64,000 nt of DNA from Durusdinium trenchii. Taxonomy: Eukaryota; Sar; Dinophyceae; Suessiales; Symbiodiniaceae. Both the position numbers and the translations under genes were made by a program. The notes below the pieces were generated by a model. That model searched no databases and was not told the origin of the DNA. It saw only the letters and a program-made list of their open reading frames with translations. This document shows positions 41,100-51,770 of the stretch, piece by piece; the first letter of the stretch is position 1; the number at the start of each line of letters is the position of its first letter. Location of the stretch: the NCBI GenBank assembly GCA_963970005.1, contig CAXAMN010027428.1, positions 1 through 64,000 of the forward strand. Reading direction: 5' to 3'.

Positions 41100-43105
41100 T
41101 GGCACTGGGAGCGATGCCCCGTGATTTCATCACGGAGCGATGCCGCTGAAGGTCGTGTCACCACTGACGCGTCGTGACACGTAACAATCGTAACACGTGA
41201 CACCTCCTGCTCCAATCGTGTGAGCGACCTGTCTGTTTTTGGTTCTGGGGCGATGTCACGCCCAAGGGAGATCGGTGGACATGCTCCACGTGTCATCCCC
41301 CGTTACGGGCTCTCGGGTCTATTTACAAGGCGTCTCTTCATCGAGATCCGGTGCCGAGATCCGGAGCACAGCTATTTGTTCAGAGACAAATAGGTGCCAC
41401 AGGCCAAGGCCACAAAGAGAACGCCGAGCCCGGCCTGAGACACAGATCGAGGGTCGAACAGCCCGGTTGACATGTGCATTGAAGAGGACAAATCAAAGGA
41501 ATCATATATGTGTTAGGTCTATCCTGTTACCAGTAACAGTGGATGATGGTTAGTACAAGCATGGAAAAGCGTTTCTCTAAAATAGCGATAATTACCTTAA
41601 TTGTTGACCGACAATGGGACAGACCCAACGTATGGCCGTATGGCTCAACAATAGAAGACTGTCCATGCCGCCCGATGTTTGGGCAGGAGATAGAGTGCGT
41701 ATATAGGATGTCTCCCGAGACATGGCACATCACGATGGCTAGTCGGGACCTGGAAGGGAAAAAAGAGTTGTCAGGTCAAATCTGATTCTCGGCTTGAGAA
41801 CCTGCGCAGTTTGGACAGCTCCAAAATGAATTGCAGAAGGCAAACCGACCGGCAAACAAACCCCATCTTGTGCACCGATTAGCCTAACCTGCCCGCACCC
41901 CCATCCAGGTGCCCCATCTTGGGCTTGGACATACAAGGCTGGTGGCACGTCTGGAGGAGGCAGATCCTCCTCTTCACCCAGGAATTCACGAGCAGACCTT
42001 GGACGATGGGACTCGGGCGTAGTCGATTCGATGCCTTGCTGGGATCATATCAAAAATGGGGCAGCCAAAAAAGAAACGGCTGGTGTGAAAGGAAAAGTCG
42101 GTGAACGTCAATGAATCGTGGTCAAATGCTTGCCACGTACATACCGAATGGACAAGTAAGAAGGCAAGTGCTCTTGCAAGATGGCAACCTCTGCAACGAA
42201 TGGCAACTGTCTCACACGCGTTCCAGCTCTTCTCTCTCTCTCTCTCTCGCGCTCTCTCTCTCTCTCACTCTCTCTCTCTCTCTCGCCCCCCGACACCAAA
42301 ACACGACCCCAAATGCATGGAGGTTCGCAGAGTTCTGTCGAGGAAGTTGTGTCGAGGCTATGTCAGGAAGTCACCTTAACCTCTTATACCAATCTCTTTG
42401 AGAAGGTCGATAGGTTGATGTGCCCGTTCTCCTTCCGCTTTGGAGCAGTCCTTTTGCTCAATGGGAGCCCGGCTCTGACCATTCCCGATTCTCCTCCGCC
42501 CATTGCTTCAGCTCCTTCAGGCTGGAATCACTGCCTCGACACGGGGAGACCAGCGGCTGACAAATGGTGACTGGTAGAACGTTTAAAAATGAGGGCATGG
42601 GTTTGCCATGTTTGAGATACATTTGACATATGTCGACATTTGTAGTGGACACATATAATTAGTCGCATACATGTGATCATGTGAGTATATCTGAGCTCCA
42701 ATATGAGGCGTTTTTTAAAGAAAGCTCTCTTGTGGGCCTTGACTGAATCTCAGAGCGTGAGTCACGGGTCATTTGTGACACGTCTATGATGGTCGACAAA
42801 ATCATCGTCTTCTATGTTGCTCCAATGTTCACCCATCTCTGTTCAAACAATGTGACAGGCATGCGGTCGTTCGCTTCATCCTCCCTGCCAGGCGCACCCA
42901 TAAGCTGTTCGTAGGCCTGCATGTCAACAGGGCGCTCTTAGTTCGTTCAGTTCAGTTCTCAGGAACTATACAATCAACGTAGACTGTTCATGAATCACCC
43001 CCCAACTAGAATGGTCTCTTCATACTTAGTTATGGAGAGAGAGTGATGTTGTTCATCTAAGAGTCTATAGCAACCTTCAGTCAATCCATGATTTTCCTCC
43101 AACCT
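41100..43105. other. Non-coding, microsatellite
   Basis: A TC-rich microsatellite lies at 42227-42284. A short tandem duplication (about 24 bp, CAACCTTCAGTCAATCCATG) at 43074-43120 overlaps the 3' end of the J-domain gene. No other gene evidence was seen. Confidence 0.35.
42227..42284. repeat. TC-rich microsatellite
   Basis: About 58 bp of nearly pure CT dinucleotide with a few C-G interruptions. Confidence 0.95.
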
Positions 43106-43540
43106 TCAGTCAATCCATGCCTTCTTGATCCGCATAAACTTCACCACGGCATCAGGGTCATTGGGTCGTCGATCCGGATGTTGCGTGGCCTCGCACGCCA
43201 CGCGTACTACGCGTGGGCGGGGGTGTTGAGGCCCTGTTCAGCCAGCTTTCTTGCTCCCCAAAGGCTGCTACACGGCACAAAGGACCATGGCAAAAGACCC
43301 TCGTTTTTTTCGCAAGCGATCGAAACAGGTGCCACGCCACCACTCTGAGGCGCCACGCCACCAGTTTTCGAAAGCGCCGCCGGATCTTCTGCTTATCGGC
43401 ATCCGGCGGTAAATCCAGCACCTGCGACGGGACGTCGGCGACGAACGCGGCGACGAACGCGGCGAAGTCGAACAGCGCACCTCCCAGGCGTCGAAGTCTT
43501 CCAGCTCAATCAACTCCTTCGACTCGAAGGCTCCGGAGAA
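43106..43540 (-). CDS. J-domain (DnaJ-like) protein, C-terminal domain
   Basis: The exon ending at 43359 reads QVLDLPPDADKQKIRRRFRK (J-domain helices I-II). The next exon, 43106-43189, reads ATQHPDRRPNDPDAVVKFM, giving the diagnostic HPD followed by helix III, and stops right after it. Joining them requires a 169-nt GC-AG intron (43190-43358) and restores the normal four-residue spacing between RKL and HPD. Such proteins stimulate Hsp70 ATPase through HPD. Upstream, an acidic stretch (ELIELEDFDAWE) is in another frame; one extra base near 43479-43482 would fuse it to ALFDFAAFVAAFV. The start is not defined. J-domains are usually N-terminal in DnaJ, so a C-terminal one marks a different class. 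Confidence 0.6.
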
Positions 43541-43555
43541 AATGAAGAAGAACAA

Positions 43556-44354
43556 ACATGATATGTTTTAAAGGTCAAAACAAACACTATAATAATCAAA
43601 TATATATATATATATACAGCTATATAACAGTAAATAAATACATATATACCATTATACAAGTTATATGCATACATTAATTTATATAATTTTATATATTTGG
43701 TTGGATCCTTTGACAAAATTGCCAAGTTCTTCTTCGTGGCTTTTAAGGCAGAGTCAGAACGAAAAACTTACACAGGCAGGTGAAAAAAGAAAACAATAAT
43801 GTCTATAAAGGATTGTCAAATGTCCTTTTTGCTTGTTTGCCCGCCATCATTCTCTCAATTTCCTTCCCTCTGGCCTTTCTATTCTGCCTCGCTTCCCGCT
43901 GCTTCGTCGCTGCTCGCGAGGTCCGCACGAGCTCGTCGCGCTGCTGGGACGGCGTCTGGGCAGGTTGCAAGGTGCAGCGATTGCGAAGATGGCAAGAGTC
44001 AGAGCCAGAGTCTTCAAGCACAGCCAAGCCGCAAAGGAAAACCAAGTCGAGGGCCCGTAGAGATACAAATACAGTATGTATCACCACCATGGGTTTGTGA
44101 TGATTTGTATCTGAGTAAGGTGCCAGGATGTGTCATAGAGTAATTCGACTTTCAATTGTGGATTATCGATGCCAATGGTTTTCATCTTTGGCTGTTCAAG
44201 TCTATCGTGTTCTCGTTCTGGCATTTTGACTCACAGTCAATCGAACAATGTCTTACTAATCTTAGTGGCAAAATCGCCGGTATTCAAATTGGAGGTTGGT
44301 AGTTGAAGGCACAGCATGCAGTTGTATCTTTGATTCCGTTTGTTTCGTACCTTC
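43556..44354. other. AT-rich non-coding DNA
   Basis: A (TA)n tract at about 43600-43616 and an AT-rich stretch to 43700. No convincing ORF on either strand. Confidence 0.4.
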
Positions 44355-44696
44355 TCAACAACCCGAGCTGCTTCCCTTCTCATCAACCTGACCCTGTCCG
44401 AGTGATACAGCAGACTTCTCTAACTGGCTGCCTTTCTTAGATTCATGATGACACGCATCCTTCATGTAAACTAATGCAAACAGAACCAAGCTGGGCAAAG
44501 CACCTGCACAAAAGCCACGCACCAAAAGCACCAAGTGAAGCAAATGAAGATTAAAAGGCCTCAAACCGCAGTTGCGGATCGCCACATCTTGCAAGTCTGA
44601 GGGGTCAAGCACGACTTTAAAAAAAAGGAAGAAAAGCCTGATAGCAATGGCCTCCAACCTAGAAGCGATGGCCTGAAGGAACCATGTCATGAACAT
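44355..44696 (-). CDS. Candidate small membrane protein containing the dispersed 21-bp repeat
   Basis: The ATG at 44696 opens MTWFLQAIASRLEAIAIRLF, where ASRLEAIAIR is encoded by the dispersed repeat. It is followed by VVLDPSDLQDVAIRNCG, a hydrophobic region of one or two transmembrane helices (LLHLVLLV; ALPSLVLFALVYM) and a polar tail. It could instead be a terminal exon beginning after the repeat. Confidence 0.35.
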   Translation of the reverse strand: MFMTWFLQAIASRLEAIAIRLFFLFFKVVLDPSDLQDVAIRNCGLRPFNLHLLHLVLLVRGFCAGALPSLVLFALVYMKDACHHESKKGSQLEKSAVSLGQGQVDEKGSSSGC

Positions 44697-45312
44697 AGCA
44701 TCAGCCGTCGTAAGGCACCAACCTCTGCTTCGACCAGCCTTGGTTCGGACACAAACACTTATGCTGTCGACCAGGAGCCAATAGCTTGTTTCTAATCGCT
44801 TCTTGTTACACCAGGAGCCCCCGTTCGTAGCGTGGCCCCAAATGCTCCTATAGAAGTGATTGCCCTCGGCTAAACAACGGGTCGGACCGATCAAACACCT
44901 TCAGCCGAGGCTGGCCGCTCTCGGCGTTCTCACTGCTCAAGTCGGACCGATCCTAGGGCGCGCACCACTTGGGGCAGGCCTGAGTCGACGGGACGGACGG
45001 GGTGCCGGTCGAACTTCGTGCGAAAAAAGACACCACTCCAACCGAAAAAGATCAAAAAAGGCCTATAGATGGCAATATTGGCAATTCGTTCTACCACACG
45101 TCGCTCTTAGCACGCAGGTCTGGTTTTTTTTCGCCAGGACACCCATGGTGCTTGACTCGCCCGCGGCTCTCGAGGTATCGCTTTTCGCTGAGCCACAAAG
45201 CTGCAGGAATTGAATCCGTACCACAACACCTGCTGATCCGAGCACCGGACGAAATCTGGTCTCTACCAGTAGCTGCAGGTGTCCATGATGGCTGGTTTGA
45301 AAAAACCTGGGT

Positions 45313-45416
45313 GTCCAAGACCATCCAAGACCAACCTTCTGTAACGATCTGATCACTATNNNNNNNNNNTTAGAAGGTCTACGGTCCAAGACCATCCAAG
45401 ACCAACCTTCTGTAAC
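45313..45416. other. Assembly gap (45360-45369) flanked by a 33-bp direct duplication
   Basis: Ten N separate two identical 33-bp copies (45313-45345 and 45384-45416). Either a local tandem repeat stopped the assembly or a join duplicated the ends. ORFs crossing it are unreliable. Confidence 0.9.
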
Positions 45417-46392
45417 CTTCTAAATCGCATGTTGCGCAACCGATTTCGGATGCGTCCCCGTGACCCTCCCCTGGACCGAACCGACGGCGCGAACAAGGTG
45501 TGACGAAGCTCGCTCGTTTCGGCTTCCGACCGCCATTTGCTTAATAGGTGTTTACCGAAGCACCATTGTCTTACTAAGGATTTGATGCTGCAACACCAGG
45601 TCCACCATTGTTTAAAGGCCTTCAACTTCCAGGGTAATGAAACGACACCATGAAACGAAGCCATGGGCACTCCCCCAGGTTTCAAAACCTTTTCGAGCAG
45701 ACTTGAAGTCCGTAGTCGTCTCCAGTGAAGTGTTTCTGTTAGTCCCCTACTTCCTGGACCGGGTTGAAGGCGACGAAGGTCAATGATCTGATATCTGATG
45801 GCTCAGGGTCTTCCAGAATCCAGACGCCATCGTGGGAGTTTCTGACCCCTTGTCGTGCTACCGGTGTCACCACCGGTGACCCGTCCAATTAAAGCAGACC
45901 TGGACATGAAGAGAACAGTCCAGTGAGGGGGGAAGCATACTCAACACCACATATAGCAATCCCGAAGTAAATAGAAAAGTAACATGCATTCAAAATGTAT
46001 TGGAATTATGTCTATCTATTTTGGGATCTCTACAATCCGCTGGAGACACTCAAACAAAGCGGCACAAAGATTCAGAGGCCTCAACGATCATTGGCATGTT
46101 GTAGAAGGCTGCTTCCTGTGACCGCTTGCGTGTTGGAATTCTCTGGCGAGTCCTCTCTGACGGATGAAAAAAATGCTCTCAGCCCGTCGAGGGCAAGTGA
46201 ATATGCAATTAGAAATCCACTGATATTCTCATTGTGCCTGTTGGGAACTACTAAGCATTCCAGGCTTAAGACTGGACATCGCCATGGGGACGTTTTCGAT
46301 TGAACCCCCTTACGGTCTGGGCCTCCCAGGATCCATCAGGAACCTGGCATCCACTGGGCGAAGCGTTGAGAACCGTTGGGTTCAGAAACACC

Positions 46393-46503
46393 TACCAGCA
46401 GTCACATGTCGGGATGGTTTTTAGTCCCATCCAGTGAGTGGATGTGACAGGGGCACTCCGACTTCCTCCGTTCGTTCGGCACCCCGACATGTGACTGCTG
46501 GTA
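46393..46503. repeat. Foldback (MITE/introner-like) element, 111 bp
   Basis: Perfect 21-bp terminal inverted repeats (46393-46413 with 46483-46503; core CAGCAGTCACATGTCGGG) enclose 69 bp with a second small hairpin (GGGATGG/CCATCC). The right end reads CTGGTAAGT, a good splice donor. No ORF. Confidence 0.7.
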
Positions 46504-46584
46504 AGTCTAGATCTCTTCTTCATTCCACGGCTTGTTGACATCCGCTCTTTTTTTTCTGGCAAAAAGACATCCGGCAAGTCTCAC

Positions 46585-46638
46585 CTGGGTTTCCCCATGA
46601 CCAGGTAAGTCGATGGCCAAGAAGCCCAGATGTTGCTC
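46585..46638 (-). CDS. Possible mini-exon with an alpha/beta-hydrolase-like motif
   Basis: Between a CTGGCCAG acceptor and a CAG|GTGAGA donor, 18 codons read GFLAIDLPGHGET, resembling the strand and DxPGHGxS turn of alpha/beta hydrolases. Adjacent exons could not be phased to it, so it may be chance. Confidence 0.2.
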
Positions 46639-47215
46639 CTGGCCAGGATGGAAAAGGCACCAGGAAATGGAGAAAACCACAGACCTAGACACTGTGGGCC
46701 CAGCTTGCCTTTGAAGAAATCAAAGAAAACCAGGGACCGAATGGCATGCAGCTCCCCATATTTTTGGCGAAGGGACACGAAAACAATACAATATCTGGTG
46801 TGCGGTCATGAAGGAAGCGTCCATCTTCTCTAGGTGGGTCTTGGCAACCGGCCAAAAGGACTCTTCCAAACGGAACAGATAGAGGATATCGAGGTGCTTT
46901 TGGATATCTGTGTGGGACGTGTGCATGATCTCGATCCATGTCAACATATATGCCAACCAAAAATGGAAGATGAGCTTGCTTGGGGGCCTTCGCGTGTTGC
47001 GCTGGCATGGCACTGAGGGAAGAGTCACCTGTTTTCCACTTTTTGACCTCGGGCAGCGTTCGCCTCCAGGATGTGGCTCACGGGCCACCAATCGGCCTGC
47101 GTGGTGCCGGAACCCGCAGGCAGGAGCCGCGCAGATGGCGCAGCGCAGCGGCGCAGCGCAGATCGCACAGGGGTGGGTGTTCAGGGTGCTCTGCTAATAT
47201 CTGGATCCAGAACTG

Positions 47216-47814
47216 TCATTCCCAACAAATCTCACAAATAGATACTCCAGTGATGGGAACGAGACTTGAAAAATGACATGTCCCAATGTTTGTCAGGTGG
47301 TGGTGAATGTTGTTCATCATTGTTTCTATCTCCAAAGCGCTAGAATTGGGGTGTTTAGTTCTGACCATCCAAACAAGTCTTACATAGACCGTCTTCATGG
47401 TCTATCAAGACATGCCTGTGCTGCCATCTAGCTGCTCTAGTTCAATTTTGACAAACCTATGAAGGACAGCCTTCACGAACGCACAGTTCGGCCGTTGAGC
47501 TAGTTCACCCAGCAAACCAAAAGAATGCGTAGTTGATGCAAACCCCATGTAGGCCACAGAACGAAACTGAAACAAGGTTCCAACAAACGAGTAGTTGTTG
47601 TAATGTAAGTTGTCTTGCTTCGGTTCACTTCCCATTGCAACTTGTTTTACTAGCTTCGATATCAAATTTGCTATGTTTGTGTTTGCACATGTTTGCACAA
47701 TATCTTGGTCTTCTTGCTCAAGTTTCAATCTTGAGAAATCACATGTGGATGATGGCAACATGTTTGAAGATAGTTGGCATGTCAGCACTTGCATGCTTGG
47801 CAAATTCTTGACAT
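47216..47814 (-). CDS. Complete small four-exon gene, about 120 aa
   Basis: The ATG at 47814 gives MSRICQAC. Exons are 47789-47814, 47642-47729 (LKLEQEDQDIVQTCANTNIA), 47457-47566 (FRSVAYMGFASTTHSFGLLG, ELAQRPNCAFVKAVLH) and 47216-47339 (ALEIETMMNNIHHHLTN, ending CEICWE and a stop). The introns are 59, 75 and 117 nt with GTGCTG, GTTGCA and GTTTGT donors and CTCAAG, TTTCAG and TTCTAG acceptors. All phases agree. No signal peptide or known domain; a possible CxxC-type pair occurs near each end. The function is unknown. Confidence 0.5.
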
Positions 47815-49754
47815 TTAGTTCTCTTGGTGCGACTTGTGGATACTTGTGGTGTGGATACGCGTAAAGATTGCATCACGCCTGAGTCCATTTACCGGTCATC
47901 AAAGTGTCAAAAAAGCAAACGAGCAGTGTGGTGTAGTACGTCACGGTCCCGGACATCGTTTTCCCAACAAGTGGATGGCTCACGAAAATCACTTTGAATA
48001 CCGTTCGCTGGGCTCATCTACTTGCACCTATTGGTGTCTCCGGACCCCGCGTTCTCTTGGTCCGGACGGTCCGGACCGAGCCCCGCGGTGTTCCCTCCGG
48101 CGCACCTTCTCTCCCATCCAGCCGTGCAGCAGAACCAGCACCGGACGCGCCGGATCCTGGCGGTGGGGGTGGCGCCAAGACGGAAGGGGAGGAGACCGCG
48201 CGGATTAAAGAAGACGTGCTGAGGAAGCGGGTTGGATCCTCTGAAAGCCAATTCCGTTTTTTGTACTCATCTGACATGGAGGAAGAGTAGACAAACATTT
48301 GACCTATGCATCTCAGATTCCTTGTGTCTTCCGTACACTCTTTGGGAAAGGAATCCAGAGAGAGAGAGAGAGAGACTCCCGGACGCAAGAAGTTGACTCT
48401 CTATTCTTCCCTTCTAAACACAAGAGTCCAACTGGGGATGATATAGTAAGTTCATGTTTGTTCTAGAACGTACCGACGTACTGACGTACCTGCTCTGCCA
48501 ACAACCATGGCTTCGCGGCTCGCGTCCGACGTTTGACGTCCCACCTCACCAGCGCTGAAGCGCCAGGAAAGCCTCACCTCGCAGAGGAAACCGGAGGAAA
48601 AGCTGCCGCTTGTTAAATAGGTGAACAATGGTGAACAAGCCGCACGGGACACGCATTTTTGACCATGTGTGTGTGCTTGGAGGGTGAAAGGGGCCTCCGT
48701 CTTCGGCTTCAAGTCTGGAGACCCGTCCGGGTGCTCTGCGGCGCTTAGCAGCTCCAAACCCGTGGAACTCCCGACCTCTCGGCGCACGACCTCCCTCACA
48801 CAGGTCCCCACCTGCGAGACCAGCTCCTTGCGCACGGTGAGGGCCACCTCCTTGCCCGCGACCGCGACCGCGCGACCGCGTCGCGACGAAGCGAAGGCCA
48901 GGCTTGGTAGCTGTACTTCGATTATAAAGGAAGACGCTGAGACTGTTTAGTATGTCGGCTCCTGCCCAAGCAAATTGAATATTGAAGAGATTGAATATGA
49001 AACCTAATATGAAACCTACCGTGTTTGATGACAAGAACGCTCTACAAGAAAATGGGTTCATTGAAGATACATTGAGATGTTGAGATGCCCTCTTCATCTG
49101 GTCAGTGAGAGCTCGAAGCTCTGATCATGTGGGTTGCCCCAGAACTTGCCGCCTGACCCTGACCCTGCCAAAAACACTTCTCTTGCAAAAGTGAAGGACA
49201 CATCTTGGAGCACCTTCACCATGATATGATTTGTATCAGCAGGCCTTTCCGATCAACTTGTGCAGGGCAACATTCTCCTTGTCAAGGCAGAAACACTCCA
49301 GCTTTGTGCAGAACAAAAGAAAATGTCATGAGAGACCAGAGTGCAAGGTATGAATCCTTCGGCACCCATTTTGTCTGGCTATTTCATGTACAAACAGCAT
49401 GTTTTGCAGCCTGTTTGACCCGAACAAAACCCTTGCTGTGTCCTCAAAGTCCAGTGCTGGTTGTACCTCGATGACACTGCCTCACAGCAAAGGTGCCGCC
49501 GCAAGCCTCTTCAGTATGCAAAGGATATCCTGTGTCATCGAACTCCATATGTATCAAATAATACGTACAATGATAAACCGCAATATTGGCTAATTCTCAC
49601 CATCAAGTACGGCCCATCACCATGAAGATCAAGATTGGTCCTCTGCAAGCTTGATCGCAACACTTCTAAGAACCGCGACAAGGAATCTGAATATGAACCC
49701 ACACAGGGAGTCCATCTAAAAAGACAACCAAAAAAACTTTTACGTATATATATA

Positions 49755-49846
49755 TATATACTAGGACCCACAAGGGGTGGTTAATGGACACCCCTTAACC
49801 CCTAAGGGGCTATCAATAGACACCCCTTAGGGGGTCCTGGTATATA
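49755..49846. repeat. Foldback element, 92 bp
   Basis: Arms TATATACTAGGACCC and GGGTCCTGGTATATA pair with one mismatch. The interior has nested ACACCCCTTA/TAAGGGG repeats that can also pair. It sits at the edge of a (TA)n run. Confidence 0.55.
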
Positions 49847-50317
49847 TACATATACTCAATTGCAAATCGCAACTCAAAGGCTTGACAATGCCAAATCTCA
49901 AAAGGCAGGACGAAAGCTGCTCTGGCGGGAATGGCTCACTGCTGCCGATGGGCAACCGACGAAACCGACGAGGCCTCCACCCTGGCTCTGGGAGGTGACG
50001 TAGGCCGCCTGTGGAAGACTGGCATGATGACCACAGGGGCTGACTGGGATCATGATGAAATTGAATCGGTGCAAGGCGATATTTTGGGGATGAAATGACA
50101 TAATATAATGCGTGGTGGTCGGCACTGGTGAAGCATGCCAACTGGAAGCTATCATCTAAGTGGGATCAATTAGGGCTATTGACCATTGAGAACAGCTGGG
50201 GAACTCGGGACAATCATGTTCATCCATCGACCGGCAAACGCTTCAGCTGGCAGACTCTCCAAGCTGAGCTGCCCTGATTCAACCGAAGTCACACGCGACA
50301 AGACGCTTCAGAAAATC

Positions 50318-50404
50318 TATTAGGTTGGAGGCCATCGCTATTAGGTTGGAGGCATTGCTATTTGGTTCCTTTTGCTACTAGGATCTACTAGGTTGGAGGC
50401 CATC
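50318..50404. repeat. Dispersed 21-bp repeat cluster
   Basis: Three to four imperfect copies of TTGGAGGCCATCGCTATTAGG in tandem. On the appropriate strand it encodes LEAIAIR-type repeats. Confidence 0.7.
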
Positions 50405-51692
50405 ACGTGTTTCGCCTTGACATGCCTAGCCTCGAAGTCCTGGAGACTCGTACACAGCACGTGAGGTACATTGAAGGCATTGCACCTGGTGCGCAGAGTT
50501 GGATTTAGAGATCTCAGTAGGGTTTTGAGTGGACCAAAGTCTGTTCCAAAGTTTCAACATGTGGTCAAACTGGATTCCATCACCCGAGCATCTGAAACTC
50601 CTCTGAAAATGCGAAGATGCCGCCTCATGGTGGAGCAACTGTGATGTATCAAGAATAATTAAAGCAAAGCAGCTCTGGATGATCTCTTGACTCTGTATCC
50701 CAGATGGTAGGTCACCTCCGAGATGTGTCTTCGGAGTATTCCAGGGTCGGACATAGGTAAAAGGGTTTCCAACAAATCCCAGCAAGAGAACTGCCTCCGA
50801 TACTGCAAGTTTGGCGCATGCTCCCAAGCTTCGCCTCTTCTCCCTGCCTTCCTTCGTCCACCAAAACAGAACATGTCCCTGCCGTTGAGGCCCCCCACAC
50901 GGACTGAAAGTCCACTTCATGTGGCTCATTGAAGAAGGGCGACATCACCTTCAACGGGAGAAGGTCCGTAGCGGGTCGGTCAGTCCTCCATCGTCGCAAC
51001 CGAGAACCGCCGCCCGCCCGCGAGAAGTTCACTTAAGGGAACTGCGAACGGCGAACGGGCCCGGCAGGGCCCAGCGACCAGGCGACATCTGAGAGGAGAA
51101 CTCTTGACAGATCATCCTTAAGTCCTTAAGTGGCGGGCTTTTTGTTCGGACTGCCGGACGCTCCTCCCTCCGTGTTCTTCCACCCGCTCTGGCCCAAGCC
51201 AGGATCCTTGCGTCCTTGTGCTTGCTGATGGGCAGGAAGGAGAAAATGCCACCTGTCTTGTCGTTCCGTCGACCGGTCATTCTGTCGACCCGTCGGATGC
51301 GCCTTCTTCCTCTCCTCTCCGACTTCCGCGTACCGCCGTCGCGGTCGATGGAGGTCGGTTCCCGTGGGGAATCGACGGAAAGGAACGGTTCCTAGAGCTA
51401 AGGGGTGATGTTGTTGGTGACTCATTCTTGATGAGGGCGACGAATTCACAAAAACGTTTTTCGGTTGTTCATGGTTTTTCCCTTGAGATGCTCCTGTTGA
51501 TGGGAGAAATCCTGTGCTACTTATATGCTGTTACAGTAACAATCAGTAACATTTGTATTTTGTTATCGACATCTTTCACAGTCCCACCTCCACCATTGTT
51601 GATGAGGACCACGGTCAGGGCAGGAGCCTGTCGCACAAAGACAGCATTGATCAATATGATCTTGGAAGACGTATGAGAATAGTGGATTGAGA

Positions 51693-51770
51693 GTAGATGG
51701 CACAATCCCCAAAAGATGGTTTATATGACGACCCCCATCAAAAAGACACCTTGGGGGTTGTGCCATCTAC
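51693..51770. repeat. Foldback element, 78 bp
   Basis: 20-bp inverted repeats (GTAGATGGCACAATCCCCAA and its complement with one mismatch) surround a 38-nt loop. No ORF. Confidence 0.65.

Noticed and set aside
51560..51660. Minus-strand peptide APALTVVLINNGG resembling the thiamine-diphosphate motif of MenD-like enzymes
   Set aside because: Only about 14 residues. No neighbouring exon encodes the expected GDG or GGIFSFL parts, so chance is likely.
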